Below, piece after piece: positions 8,699-18,044 of a DNA stretch of 64,000 bases. The DNA comes from Salinispora fenicalii (lineage in GTDB: Bacteria > Actinomycetota > Actinomycetes > Mycobacteriales > Micromonosporaceae): NCBI RefSeq assembly GCF_000514815.1, contig NZ_AZWQ01000009.1:100299-164298 (forward strand), read 5' to 3'. The notes under the pieces are model-generated. The model was not told the DNA's origin. It saw nothing but the letters and a program-made list of their open reading frames with translations, and ran no database searches. How positions within the stretch are numbered: position 1 is the stretch's first letter; each line of letters starts with the position of its first letter. The translations under genes and the position numbers were made by a program.

Positions 8699-8849
8699 GG
8701 TTCTCTCCTTCCTCGAGGCCGCGTACGCGGTCCCCGGGCTCTGCCGCGATCGTCGCACCATGCGGCGGGTCGCGGCAGGGGGCAGTGCAGGATGTCACTC
8801 CCGAGTCGTTCACCCGCCCCGACCGGAGGTGTCACCCACCCCGAGCCGC

Positions 8850-10646
8850 TCATCCGCCCCCGAGCCGCTCGGCTACTCCGGCCGACCGGCCGTCCTCGCG
8901 CCAGCGGTTGGTGATCGGCAGGCGGCGGTCCCGCCCGAAGGCCTTCATCGATATTTTCGTGCCGGGAGCGGACTGGCGCCGCTTGTACTCGGCGGTATCC
9001 ACCATCCGCAGCACCTGGTCCACCAGCGCCGGGTCGTGGCCGGACTCGATCAGCCCGTCTCGTCCCAGGTCGCCGTCGATGTAGCCGATGAGGATCGGGT
9101 CGAGCAGGTCGTACTCCGGCAGCGTGTCGGAGTCCAGCTGGCCGGGGCTCAGCTCGGCCGACGGGGGCTTGTTGATCGAGCTCTCCGGGATCGGTGGGGT
9201 CTCGCCGCGGTGGACCGCTTCGGCGTTTCGCCACCGGGCGAGCTGCCAGATCAGGGTCTTCCAGACGTCCTTGACCGGGTTGAAGCCGCCGACCGAGTCG
9301 CCGTACAGGGTGGAGTAGCCGACCGCCAGCTCGCTCTTGTTGCCGGTGGTCAGCACCAGGTGGCCCTCCTGGTTGGAGAGAGCCATCAGGATTACCCCGC
9401 GGACCCGGGCTTGGAGGTTCTCCACCGAGAGACCGGAGAGCGACAGGTTGGCCAGGAACGTGTCGACGATCGGCTGGATCGGCTCGATCCGGTAGTCCAG
9501 TCCGGTGCGCTTGGCCAACTCCGCTGCGTCTTCCCGGGAGTGCTCGGAGGAGTGCTGACTCGGCAGCGACACCCCGACCACCCGGTCCGCGCCGAGCGCG
9601 TCAACGGCCAGTGCCGCCACGACCGACGAGTCGATGCCGCCGGAGAGGCCGAGCACCACGGAGGGGAAGTGGTTCTTGTTGACGTAGTCACGCAGGCCCA
9701 GCACGAGCGCCTGCCACACCTCCGCTTCGTCGGCAGCCGGTTCGAGGACTTCCCCGGCCGCCGACTCATCGGTCGGGGCGGCCGGTAGCGTTTCGATGCA
9801 GCGGTGGAGCACCCGCATTCCGTCGGCCAGTTCGATGTCGGCGGGCGGACCGTCGGCGGCAGCGGGGAGATCTACGTCGTGCACCAGCAGGTGCTCGACG
9901 AATTGCGGCGCCCGGGCGAGCAGTTCCCCCTCCGCCGTCACGATCATGGAGTCACCCTCGTACACCAGCTCGTCCTGGCCCCCGACCATGTTGACGTACG
10001 CGATGGTGGCCCTGGCCTCAGCGGCCCGGCGGCGGACCAGTGGGAGTCGGACGTCGTCCTTCTTCAGCTCGTACGGCGAGCCGTTGATGTTGATCACGAG
10101 GCCGACGCCGGCCTGCCGGGCGGCGGCGAACGGGCCCCCGACCTGCCACAGGTCTTCACAGATGGTCAGCGTGACATCCACCCCGCCGACCCGGACCACG
10201 GACAGTGTCTCGCCCGGTACGAAGTAGCGGTCCTCGTCGAAGACCCCGTAGTTCGGCAGGTGGTGTTTGAAGTAGCTGGCCACGGTCTTCCCGTCGTGCA
10301 GCAGGGCTGCCGCGTTACGCGCCCCGTGCCCCGGCTCGGCGTCGCCGTTGACCTGTGGCGGGCCGTCCGCGTCCAGGTAGCCGACCACCACCGGCAGGTC
10401 GCCCAGGCCGTCGGCGGCGAGGTCAGCTGCGAGCCCGTCCAGCGCCGCCTTCGACGCTTCCATGAAGGAGCGGCGGAAGACGAGGTCCTCGACCGGGTAG
10501 CCAGTCAGTGCCAGCTCCGGGAAGGCGACCAACTGGGCGCCGGCGTCGGCGGCGCGCCGGGCCCATTCGCGGATGATCGTGGCGTTGCCGGTGAGGTCGC
10601 CGACGATCGGGTTGACCTGGCAGAGTGCGAGACGCAGGGTGGTCAT
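8850..10646 (-). CDS. nadE: Glutamine-dependent NAD+ synthetase
   Basis: NadE amidates nicotinic acid adenine dinucleotide, the last step of NAD synthesis, with ammonia drawn from glutamine. The roughly 598-residue product has an N-terminal nitrilase-type glutaminase domain (FPELALTGYP with Glu, KHHLPNYGVFDEDRYF with Lys, ICEDLW with Cys) and a C-terminal ATP-pyrophosphatase domain with LGLSGGIDSS. The ATG at 10646 matches the family start (TLRLALCQVNPIVGDL). An open frame continues upstream for over 1 kb, but only as the antisense shadow of glnA2. Confidence 0.95.
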   Translation of the reverse strand: MTTLRLALCQVNPIVGDLTGNATIIREWARRAADAGAQLVAFPELALTGYPVEDLVFRRSFMEASKAALDGLAADLAADGLGDLPVVVGYLDADGPPQVNGDAEPGHGARNAAALLHDGKTVASYFKHHLPNYGVFDEDRYFVPGETLSVVRVGGVDVTLTICEDLWQVGGPFAAARQAGVGLVININGSPYELKKDDVRLPLVRRRAAEARATIAYVNMVGGQDELVYEGDSMIVTAEGELLARAPQFVEHLLVHDVDLPAAADGPPADIELADGMRVLHRCIETLPAAPTDESAAGEVLEPAADEAEVWQALVLGLRDYVNKNHFPSVVLGLSGGIDSSVVAALAVDALGADRVVGVSLPSQHSSEHSREDAAELAKRTGLDYRIEPIQPIVDTFLANLSLSGLSVENLQARVRGVILMALSNQEGHLVLTTGNKSELAVGYSTLYGDSVGGFNPVKDVWKTLIWQLARWRNAEAVHRGETPPIPESSINKPPSAELSPGQLDSDTLPEYDLLDPILIGYIDGDLGRDGLIESGHDPALVDQVLRMVDTAEYKRRQSAPGTKISMKAFGRDRRLPITNRWREDGRSAGVAERLGGG

Positions 10647-10844
10647 GTCCCTATCTTGCCGCAGCCATCTGAGCCAGGTACGGCGCGTGCTGGGAGAGGG
10701 GTCTCCGCCCGGTTTTGACGGAGATAGGACAGGCGGCTGCGGGTGCGGGAAGGTCGCGTAACGTCGGCGTAACGAGGCCAGTGGAGACTGGTCGGTCAGG
10801 CCGGGTCGTCCGCGAGCCGGAGGCGGACAATAGGGTCGTAAGGG

Positions 10845-12200
10845 GTGGAAGTGGACCGTCAGCAGGAGTTCGTCCTCCGTACGCTGGAAGAGCGGGACAT
10901 CCGGTTCGTCCGGCTGTGGTTCACCGACGTGCTGGGCACGCTGAAGAGCGTGTCGGTGGCCCCCGCGGAGCTGGAATCCGCCTTCGAGGAGGGCATCGGG
11001 TTCGACGGTTCGGCGATTGAGGGGTTCGCCCGGGTCGTCGAATCTGACATGGTGGCGATGCCGGATCCGACCACCTTCCAGGTCTTCCCCTTCGAGGGCG
11101 GGGTCAGCGGCGAGAGCGCCCGGATGTTCTGCGACATCCTGCTCCCCGACGGTAGCCCGTCCTGGGCCGACCCGCGTCACGTGCTGCGCCGGGCGCTGTC
11201 CCGGGCAGCGGAGAAGGGCTTCACCTACTACACCCATCCAGAGATCGAGTTCTATCTGCTGGAGGATGGGGTGTCCGACGGCTCGGTGCCGATCCCGGTC
11301 GACACCGGCGGCTACTTCGAGCACACCACCCACGCGGTCGCCCGGGATTTCCGCCGCCAGGCGGTACTCGCCCTCGAACGGATCGGCATCTCCGTCGAGT
11401 TCAGCCACCACGAGGTCGCTCCCGGTCAACAGGAGATCGACCTGCGCTACGCCGACGCGCTCAACACCGCCGACAACATCATGACGTTTCGGCACGTGGT
11501 CAAGGAGGTGGCGCTCTCCACCGGCGTGCAGGCCACCTTCATGCCCAAGCCCTTCACCGACCAGCCGGGTAGCGGCATGCACACCCACCTCTCGCTCTTC
11601 GAGGGGGAGCGCAACGCGTTCCACGACGCCGGTGACCCGATGAAGCTCTCCAAGGTCGCCCGCGCGTTCATCGCCGGCCTGCTGGTGCACGCCCGGGAGT
11701 ACACGGCGGTCACCAACCAGTGGGTCAACTCGTTCAAACGCCTCTTCCCGCAGGCCCTGCCGAACCGGGTCACCGAGAGCCCCGCGTACGTCTGCTGGGG
11801 GCACCTGAACCGCTCTGCGCTGGTCCGGGTCCCGGCGTACGGCAAGCCGAACTCAGCCCGGGTCGAGGTCCGGTCGCCCGACTCGGCGACCAACCCATAC
11901 CTGGCCTTCGCGGTGATGCTCGGCGCCGGCCTCAAGGGCATCGAGGAAGGGTACGAGCTGCCGCCGGGTGCCGAGGACGATGTGTGGTCGCTGACCAGCG
12001 CCGAGCGTCGGGCGATGGGGTACGAGCCGCTGCCGGAGAACCTCGCCGAGGCGATCGACGTGATGGCCGGCTCCGAACTGGTCGCCGAGGTGCTTGGCGA
12101 GCACGTCTTCGACTTCTTTCTGCGTAACAAGCGGTCCGAGTGGGAGCAGTACCGCCGCGAGGTCACGCCGTACGAGCGGCAGCACTACCTCTCGCTCTGA
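10845..12200 (+). CDS. glnA2: Glutamine synthetase, GlnA2 type
   Basis: The 451-residue type I glutamine synthetase carries FDGSAIEGF, the metal-binding EIEFYLL, the PGSGMHTHLSLF glutamate-site loop and the ATP/metal region ARVEVRSPDSATNPYLAFA. It lacks the NLYDLPPE-type adenylylation loop of GlnA1 (here EEGYELPPGAED), so GlnE is not expected to control it through that tyrosine. The GTG start lies eight bases after a TAGGGT -10 box, which suggests a leaderless message. Neighbours nadE and glnE support a nitrogen role. It resembles mycobacterial GlnA2, a secondary glutamine synthetase; true substrate preference cannot be seen. Confidence 0.92.
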   Translation: MEVDRQQEFVLRTLEERDIRFVRLWFTDVLGTLKSVSVAPAELESAFEEGIGFDGSAIEGFARVVESDMVAMPDPTTFQVFPFEGGVSGESARMFCDILLPDGSPSWADPRHVLRRALSRAAEKGFTYYTHPEIEFYLLEDGVSDGSVPIPVDTGGYFEHTTHAVARDFRRQAVLALERIGISVEFSHHEVAPGQQEIDLRYADALNTADNIMTFRHVVKEVALSTGVQATFMPKPFTDQPGSGMHTHLSLFEGERNAFHDAGDPMKLSKVARAFIAGLLVHAREYTAVTNQWVNSFKRLFPQALPNRVTESPAYVCWGHLNRSALVRVPAYGKPNSARVEVRSPDSATNPYLAFAVMLGAGLKGIEEGYELPPGAEDDVWSLTSAERRAMGYEPLPENLAEAIDVMAGSELVAEVLGEHVFDFFLRNKRSEWEQYRREVTPYERQHYLSL

Positions 12201-12366
12201 TCCCCGGCCGGCTGGCCCTGCTCCTGGCGTCGGTCTGCGTGCTGGCCCGGCTGATCCGGATCTGCCCGCGACTCGACGATGATCGTGGTGTGGGGCGCGG
12301 TTGCCGCAGCTCGCTCACCCCGGGTCCGGTCCGCGCCCCAGCGGGTCCGCTGGGCGGCGCGCGAAG

Positions 12367-12398
12367 CGGCGGCGCGCCGGGCTACCGGCGCGCCGCCG
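12367..12398. terminator. Bidirectional terminator after glnA2
   Basis: A perfect 14-bp GC-rich stem (CGGCGGCGCGCCGG with its complement) has a GCTA loop. It lies between the convergent glnA2 and the secreted-protein gene. Confidence 0.75.
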
Positions 12399-12424
12399 TG
12401 AAGTCCGCCCTCGGGCGGGACGAC

Positions 12425-12928
12425 CTACTTACTCGCGGAGCCACCCGGGCCGCCGTGCCCGCCCGGGCCCCGGAGGACGCCGGCCTCGGCCGCCGCGGTG
12501 ATCGCATCGGCCTGCTCCTGGGTGAGCTTGCCGTCCTCGACCGCCTGGGCCAGCCGCTGCGCGAGCACCTCCTGCCGGTCAGCGGCGTCCGGGCGCTCGC
12601 CCCGCTCGCCTCGCTCGGGTCGCTCGCCTTGCTCGTCCCGGTCGGCCGCCCGCTGTTCGCGCAGCTCCTCCAGCGCCGTGGTTACCTCGCCCACGTCAAC
12701 GCCGAGCTTTTCGGCGAGCGCCTCGGCGAACGCGGCCTGCCGATCGGAGCGCTTCTGCTCCTTATCCGTGCCCTTCTCGGCGTCGGCGCTGGCGCTGGCG
12801 CTGGCGCTCGGGGAGGGTGAGGTGTTGTCAGCGGCCATGGCCATGGCCGGTGCGGCCACACCGACACCGAGCACGCCCGCTGCGGCGAGACCGGCCAGCA
12901 GGTGCTTCCTACGAATCGTGCGGGACAT
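12425..12928 (-). CDS. Small exported helical protein, unknown function
   Basis: The 167-residue product begins SRTIRRKHLLAGLAAAGVLGVGVAAPAMAMA, a signal peptide whose RRKHLL could suit Tat or Sec export. A Ser/Pro/Ala linker follows, then a charged helical region: FAEALAEKLGVDVGEVTTALEEL and LAQRLAQAVEDGKLTQEQADAITAAAEAG, two repeats resembling the short helical pairs of actinobacterial exported proteins. The end is Gly-rich. There are no cysteines or catalytic motifs. It is convergent with glnA2 and separated from it by a terminator. Confidence 0.75.
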   Translation of the reverse strand: MSRTIRRKHLLAGLAAAGVLGVGVAAPAMAMAADNTSPSPSASASASADAEKGTDKEQKRSDRQAAFAEALAEKLGVDVGEVTTALEELREQRAADRDEQGERPERGERGERPDAADRQEVLAQRLAQAVEDGKLTQEQADAITAAAEAGVLRGPGGHGGPGGSASK

Positions 12929-13071
12929 GGTGATCCTCCAACTCGTCGGGTGATGCGTTACGCGATCGACAGTGACCGCGTCCGCTGGAGGAAGACCGTG
13001 GCGAAGCTATGAGCGAGCTGGCAATTTCTGGGGGGACTGCCCGAGGCGATCAGGGAATTGACCACTGCCCG

Positions 13072-13197
13072 GCGGGTCAACGGCGGACAGCCGGGTCGGG
13101 GACAGCCGGGTCAGCAGAAACCGGGTCAGCGGGCGGCCGGGTCAGCGGGCGGCCGGGTCAGCGGACAGCCGGGTCAACGGACAGCCGGGGCGACGGT
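13072..13197. repeat. Imperfect tandem repeat at the end of the LD-carboxypeptidase gene
   Basis: About seven copies of a 14-17 bp unit built on CAGCCGGGTCA or GGCCGGGTCAGCGG run through the intergenic space and into the last codons of the LD-carboxypeptidase gene. The repeat thus encodes that protein's C-terminus. A related core (GTCAGCGGGCGG) recurs near 23450. Confidence 0.7.
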
Positions 13198-14103
13198 GAG
13201 AGTGCCGGCGCCCGCGTCCAGGACCGCCTCGGTGCCGACCGGAACGGTGAGCTGGCCCACCCCGTGCCCGATCGGCAGCCCACCGAGTACGGGGACGCCG
13301 AGGTCACCCAGGCGGTCGGTGAGCACATCGGCGACGTCTACCGCCCACCCGTCGGCGCAGTCGGTGAACTGCCCGACCGCCACCGCGGCCAGCCCGGCCA
13401 GCACCCCGGCCCGGCGAAGTTGGGTCAGCATCCGGTCGACCTTGTAGGGGGGCTCCTGTACCTCCTCAAGCAGCAGCACCGCCCCGGTCAGGTCCGGCAG
13501 GTCCACCGTGCCGATCGACGCCGCGATCAGGCAGAGGTTGCCACCGAGCAGCCGGCCGCTGCCCCGGCCCGGGACTCGGACGCGGAAGGTCTCCTCGTCC
13601 TCCCGCGCGGCCACCGTCACCGGTTCGGTAGTGGTCAGTGCGGCGTGCAGCGACTGCGCAGAGTCCAACGCCGTCCGTTCGTCCCGCCACGCCGCGCCGG
13701 GACCGTGTAGCCCCGCCAACCGGGCACCCCGCCAGAGCGCGAACTGGAGGGCAGTGATGTCGGAGAAGCCGGCCACCACCTTCGGGTCCCGCCGTACGGC
13801 TGCCATGTCGATCGCATCCACCATGCGCTGCGTGCCGTACCCGCCCCGAGTGCAGATGATCCCCCGGACGGCGGGGTCAGCGAACGCGGCGTTCAGGTCC
13901 GCCGCCCGCAGCTCGTCGGCGCCGGCGAGATAGCCCTGCCGGGCGTACGCGTTCGGGGCGGGCACCGGCCGCAGACCCCAACTGGTCAGCAACTCGATGC
14001 CGCGGGCGACCCGCTCCGGCCGGGTGGGCCCGGACGGCGACACCAGGAGCACAGTGTCACCCGGACGCAACGCGGGCGGACGGAGTACCTCGTCGGTGAT
14101 CAC
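13174..14103 (-). CDS. S66-family LD-carboxypeptidase
   Basis: S66 peptidases cleave the amide before the terminal D-Ala of peptidoglycan tetrapeptides, or act on related self-immunity substrates. The roughly 309-residue product has ALRPGDTVLLVSPSGP, CTRGGYGTQRMVDAID (nucleophile region), VVAGFSDITALQFALW, GGNLCLIAASIGT, and the late LLLEEVQEPPYKVDRML with the Glu and PIGHG with the His of the Ser-Glu-His triad. No signal peptide is seen, so it is probably cytoplasmic and recycles cell wall. The GTG at 14103 follows a TAGGCT box by eight bases, a leaderless start that avoids the longer antisense frame to 14394. Confidence 0.9.
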   Translation of the reverse strand: MITDEVLRPPALRPGDTVLLVSPSGPTRPERVARGIELLTSWGLRPVPAPNAYARQGYLAGADELRAADLNAAFADPAVRGIICTRGGYGTQRMVDAIDMAAVRRDPKVVAGFSDITALQFALWRGARLAGLHGPGAAWRDERTALDSAQSLHAALTTTEPVTVAAREDEETFRVRVPGRGSGRLLGGNLCLIAASIGTVDLPDLTGAVLLLEEVQEPPYKVDRMLTQLRRAGVLAGLAAVAVGQFTDCADGWAVDVADVLTDRLGDLGVPVLGGLPIGHGVGQLTVPVGTEAVLDAGAGTLTVAPAVR

Positions 14104-14156
14104 AACAGTCGAGCCTAACCAGCCCTCTGCTGGTCGCACGGGATAGCCTCGACGGC
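14104..14156. promoter_or_regulatory. Compact divergent leaderless promoter pair
   Basis: In 53 bases there is a TAGGCT -10 box on the minus strand (14117-14112), eight bases before the LD-carboxypeptidase GTG, and a TAGCCT -10 box on the plus strand (14144-14149), seven bases before the next gene's GTG. Neither gene has a Shine-Dalgarno, so both are probably leaderless. Confidence 0.6.
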
Positions 14157-14924
14157 GTGGCAATCGCGTTGGTGATCGAGAATGACCCGACCGAAGACGC
14201 GCGTCGGCTCGGGGAGTGGCTGACCGAAGCCGGGCTGCAGCTGCACCTCGCCCGGCCGCACGCCGGCGACGAACTCCCGGCTGACCTGGACGGATACGCG
14301 GCGCTGGTCGTCCTCGGTGGCGGGCAGCAGGCGTACCCACTGCCCGACGGTGAGCCGGCGGCGTCCTGGCTCCCGCAGGTGGAGGCGTTGTCACGCAAGG
14401 CGGTCCGGCACCGGGTGCCGACCCTGGCGATCGGCCTCGGCGCGCAGCTGCTCGCCACCGCGCACGCCGGGACGGTTGAGCGCAGCCAGGCTGGCCCGGA
14501 GGTCGGTCCCGCGGTGGTGGGCCGCCGGGACGCCGCCGAGACGGATCCGCTCTTCCGGTACGTGCCGCTGATCCCGGACGTGTTCCAGTGGCACGCCGAC
14601 GAGATTGTCGAGCTGCCGGTCCGGGCGACCCTGCTGGCCGCCTCCACCCGCTACCCGCATCAGGCCTTCCGCCTCGGTGACCGGGCCTGGGGCCTGCAGT
14701 TCCACATCGAATGTGACACCGCGATGATCGCCGACTGGGCGGCGGATTCGACCCTGCTCGCCGAGCTGGACTACGACCCGGAGCTGGTCGTCGCCGCCTG
14801 CGCCGCGGTGATGGTTGATGTCGAGGAGGTCTGGCAGCCCTTCGCGGCGCGGTTCGCCGCCCTGGCCCGCGGCGAGCTGGACGAGGGGGCCCGCCGTAGT
14901 CTGCCGCTGCTCGGGCACGAATGA
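14157..14924 (+). CDS. Class I glutamine amidotransferase-like protein lacking the catalytic cysteine
   Basis: The 255-residue product has the class I GATase fold: VVLGGGQQAYP early, PTLAIGLGAQLLA where active members have GICLGAQLLA, and WGLQFHIECD with the His and Glu of the triad. The nucleophilic Cys is Gly93 (codon GGC), so glutamine hydrolysis by the usual mechanism is not expected. It overlaps glnE by four bases (ATGA), so the two are translationally coupled. I infer a binding or regulatory role linked to glutamine-synthetase adenylylation, or an unrelated inactive paralogue. A leaderless TAGCCT promoter precedes it. Confidence 0.85.
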   Translation: MAIALVIENDPTEDARRLGEWLTEAGLQLHLARPHAGDELPADLDGYAALVVLGGGQQAYPLPDGEPAASWLPQVEALSRKAVRHRVPTLAIGLGAQLLATAHAGTVERSQAGPEVGPAVVGRRDAAETDPLFRYVPLIPDVFQWHADEIVELPVRATLLAASTRYPHQAFRLGDRAWGLQFHIECDTAMIADWAADSTLLAELDYDPELVVAACAAVMVDVEEVWQPFAARFAALARGELDEGARRSLPLLGHE

Positions 14925-17900
14925 AACGGCCGACCCGAGCCGCGGGACGGCTCGCCCGCTACGGCTTCGGCACCAGCGACAACAGCGCCCGCGCCGCTGA
15001 CCTGCTCGGCCCCACGGGCCTGGCGCTGTGGCAGCCGGAGACCCAGGAACCCGTGGACCAGCGGGCGGCGGAGCTACTCTCGGCGCTGTCTCGGGCCGCC
15101 GATCCGGACCTGGCGCTGCGCCAGCTGCACCGGCTGGTGGAGGCCGAACATCGGGCCGCGGGAGGCGGTGAAACAGCCAACGGCGCTGACCCGGTGGGGA
15201 TCGGTGCCGCATCCGGGCTCCTCGCCGACCTGTACGACGACCCGGGGCTGCGGCGGCGGTTGGTCGCCATCCTCGGCGCCTCCTCGGCGCTCGGCGACCA
15301 CCTGGTCGCCAACCCGGGCCAGTGGGCTGACCTCCGGAGCACCGCGGACGGACTGGCGCCCACCGCCGACGGCCGGCTCCAGCTGACCGGCGAGGAGGGT
15401 TCGATCGCCCAGCTGCGGTCGGCGTACCGGCTGGCGTTGCTCCGCATCGCCGCGGCAGACCTGACCGGCAACCGGAGCCTGGAGCAGACGATGGCCGCGC
15501 TCTCCGCGTTGGCCGACGCGACTCTCACCGCTGCCTACGACCTCGCGCAGGGTGAGCTGCCGGAGGGTACGCCCCAGCCACGGCTGGCCGTGGTGGCGAT
15601 GGGTAAGTGCGGCGGCGGCGAGTTGAACTACGTCTCCGACGTCGACGTGATCTTCGTCGCTGCCGAGGATGATGACCTTCCCGCGGCAACCGCGATCGCC
15701 ACCCGTCTGATTCACGTCTGTGGCCTGGTCGCCTGGCCGGTAGACGCTGCGCTGCGCCCCGAGGGCAAGCGGGGCCCGCTGGTGCGCACCCTCGCCAGCC
15801 ACCTCGCCTACTACCGACGGTGGGCCCGGACCTGGGAGTTTCAGGCGCTACTCAAGGCGCGGCCGGCCGCCGGCGACCTGGCACTGGGCCAGGAGTGGAT
15901 TGAGCAGCTTGCGCCGCTGCTCTGGCGGGCCGCGGAGCGCCCAGAGGCGGTCGAGGATGTCCGGGCGATGCGGCGCAAAATCATCGATCACATCCCGCCG
16001 GCGGAACAGGAGCGCGAGATCAAGCGTGGCCCGGGCGGGCTGCGCGACATCGAATTCGCGGTGCAGCTGCTGCAACTGGTGCATGGCCGTGGTGACGAGG
16101 CGCTGCGGGTGCCGGGCACCATTCCCGCGCTGCGGGCGCTGGTCAATGGCGGCTACGTCGGGCGGGTGGACGGGGAGGCGCTGCTGCGCGGCTACCACTT
16201 CCTGCGCGCTGTCGAGCACCGGCTGCAGTTGCAGGGGCTGCGCCGCACCCACACCGTACCCACCGACCCGGCCGCGTTGCGCTGGTTGGCGGGGGCGCTC
16301 GGCTACTCGGCGGCACCCGGGCGCAGCGCCGTCGAGGCGTTCCGAGTCGAGCGGGTCACCCACGCCACTGAGGTACGCCGACTGCACGCCAAGCTGCTCT
16401 ACCGGCCGCTGCTGGAGTCGGTCGCCCGGGTGCCCGCTGACGGGCTGCGACTAACCCCGGCGGCGGCCCGCAACCGGCTGGAGATCCTCGGCTTCGCCGA
16501 TCCGGCCGGGGCGCTGCGCCACCTCCAGACCCTCACCGGCGGGGTAAGCCGCACCGCGGCCATCCAGCGCACCCTGCTGCCGGTGTTGCTCAGCGAGTTC
16601 GCTGACGCTCCCGAGCCGGACCGCGGGCTGCTCAGCTACCGGAAGGTCTCCGAGAAGCTTGGCAGCACCCCCTGGTACCTGCGGCTGCTGCGCGATGAGG
16701 GGCCGGTGGCCCGCCGGCTGGCGCGCGTGCTCTCCTCCTCTCGGTACGCAACCGACCTGCTCGCCCGCGAGCCGGAGGCACTGCGCCTGCTCGCGCAGGA
16801 GAGTGAGCTGGCCGCGCGGCCTCGCACGGTGCTCTACGAGGGCTTCGCGGCGGCGGCGGCCCGACACGCCGGCGATCCGGTGGAGGCGATTCGGGCGGTC
16901 CGTGCACTGCGCCGTCGGGAACTACTCCGCCTCGCCTGTGCCGACGTGCTAAGCCGGGCCGGCTCGCTGGCCCCGTCGCCGCCCAGCGTGCAGGGGCGGG
17001 CCGCTCCGGTGTTGACCGACGTGGGCGCGGTCGGTACCGCGCTGGCGGATGTCACCGACGCCACCCTGGCCGCCGCCCTGCGGGCCGCCCAGGCGTCCCT
17101 GCCGCTGATGCCGGGTCTGCGCTTCGCCGTGATCGGCATGGGCCGGCTCGGCGGATATGAGTCCAACTATCTCTCCGACGCCGATGTGCTCTTCGTCCAC
17201 GATCCGCCGGCCGGGATGGATGAGAGTACGGCGAGCGCCGCGGCGCGGGCGGTCGCCGAGGAGCTACGTCGACTGCTCGGGATGCCCGCGCCCGACCCGG
17301 CGCTCGGCGTCGACGCCGACCTGCGCCCCGAGGGACGGCAGGGACCGCTGGTACGCAGCCTCGCCGCGTTCCAGCAGTATTACGCCCGCTGGTCGCGGGT
17401 GTGGGAGGCGCAGGCGCTGCTGCGGGCCCGGTTCGTCTGCGGTGACGAGGAGCTGGGCGCCGAGTTCCTGGCGATGGTCGAGCCACTACGCCATCCGGCG
17501 GCGGGCCTGACCTGGGAGCAGGTGGTTGAGATCCGGCGAATCAAGGCACGGGTGGAGACCGAGCGGATGCCTCGGGGCGCCGACCCGGCCACCCACACCA
17601 AGCTGGGCCGGGGCGGGTTGGCTGATGTGGAGTGGGCGGTGCAGCTGCTGCAGCTCCGGCACGCCGGGCAGCTGCCGGCGCTGCGGGGCACGCGTACCCT
17701 CGATGCCCTCGCAGCGGCCCGGGACGCGGACCTGGTGGACCCGGACGACGCCGCGGCGCTGGCGGCCGGTTGGACCCTCGCCGCGCAGGTCCGCAACGCC
17801 TTGATGCTGGTGCGCGGCCGGGCCGCTGATCAGCTTCCCCGGCACGGGGTGGACTTGGCGGGGGTGGTTCGGCTCCTCGGCCGCGACGATCCGGGTGAGT

Positions 17901-17968
17901 TCCTCGACGACTATCTGCGTACCGGTCGTCGTTCCCGCGCCGCCATGCAACGCGTCTTCGAGCTCTGA
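14921..17968 (+). CDS. glnE: Bifunctional glutamine synthetase adenylyltransferase/adenylyl-removing enzyme
   Basis: GlnE adenylylates and deadenylylates glutamine synthetase. The 1015-residue product has two nucleotidyltransferase halves: GKCGGGELNYVSDVDVIFV (about residues 227-245, adenylyl-removing) and GMGRLGGYESNYLSDADVLFVHD (about 744-766, adenylyl-adding), each followed by a KRGPGGLRDIEFAVQLLQL or GRGGLADVEWAVQLLQL segment. The paired acidic residues of both active sites are present, so both reactions should work. Its target is probably GlnA1 (21333-22757), which has the tyrosine loop. The start overlaps the amidotransferase-like gene. Confidence 0.95.
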   Translation: MKRPTRAAGRLARYGFGTSDNSARAADLLGPTGLALWQPETQEPVDQRAAELLSALSRAADPDLALRQLHRLVEAEHRAAGGGETANGADPVGIGAASGLLADLYDDPGLRRRLVAILGASSALGDHLVANPGQWADLRSTADGLAPTADGRLQLTGEEGSIAQLRSAYRLALLRIAAADLTGNRSLEQTMAALSALADATLTAAYDLAQGELPEGTPQPRLAVVAMGKCGGGELNYVSDVDVIFVAAEDDDLPAATAIATRLIHVCGLVAWPVDAALRPEGKRGPLVRTLASHLAYYRRWARTWEFQALLKARPAAGDLALGQEWIEQLAPLLWRAAERPEAVEDVRAMRRKIIDHIPPAEQEREIKRGPGGLRDIEFAVQLLQLVHGRGDEALRVPGTIPALRALVNGGYVGRVDGEALLRGYHFLRAVEHRLQLQGLRRTHTVPTDPAALRWLAGALGYSAAPGRSAVEAFRVERVTHATEVRRLHAKLLYRPLLESVARVPADGLRLTPAAARNRLEILGFADPAGALRHLQTLTGGVSRTAAIQRTLLPVLLSEFADAPEPDRGLLSYRKVSEKLGSTPWYLRLLRDEGPVARRLARVLSSSRYATDLLAREPEALRLLAQESELAARPRTVLYEGFAAAAARHAGDPVEAIRAVRALRRRELLRLACADVLSRAGSLAPSPPSVQGRAAPVLTDVGAVGTALADVTDATLAAALRAAQASLPLMPGLRFAVIGMGRLGGYESNYLSDADVLFVHDPPAGMDESTASAAARAVAEELRRLLGMPAPDPALGVDADLRPEGRQGPLVRSLAAFQQYYARWSRVWEAQALLRARFVCGDEELGAEFLAMVEPLRHPAAGLTWEQVVEIRRIKARVETERMPRGADPATHTKLGRGGLADVEWAVQLLQLRHAGQLPALRGTRTLDALAAARDADLVDPDDAAALAAGWTLAAQVRNALMLVRGRAADQLPRHGVDLAGVVRLLGRDDPGEFLDDYLRTGRRSRAAMQRVFEL

Positions 17969-18044
17969 GGGCGGCCCCGGCTCGCCGGTGCACAGCGGAC
18001 CTGCCCGGCGCCGAGCCGGTCGGGTCGGCGAGCGGTGGCTCTCC

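Noticed and set aside
10647..11804. Upstream extension of the nadE open frame
   Set aside because: The extra 386 residues are antisense to glnA2 and the family start is at 10646.
13072..13197. CRISPR array
   Set aside because: The units are only about 15 bases, contiguous and imperfect, with no distinct spacers and no cas genes.
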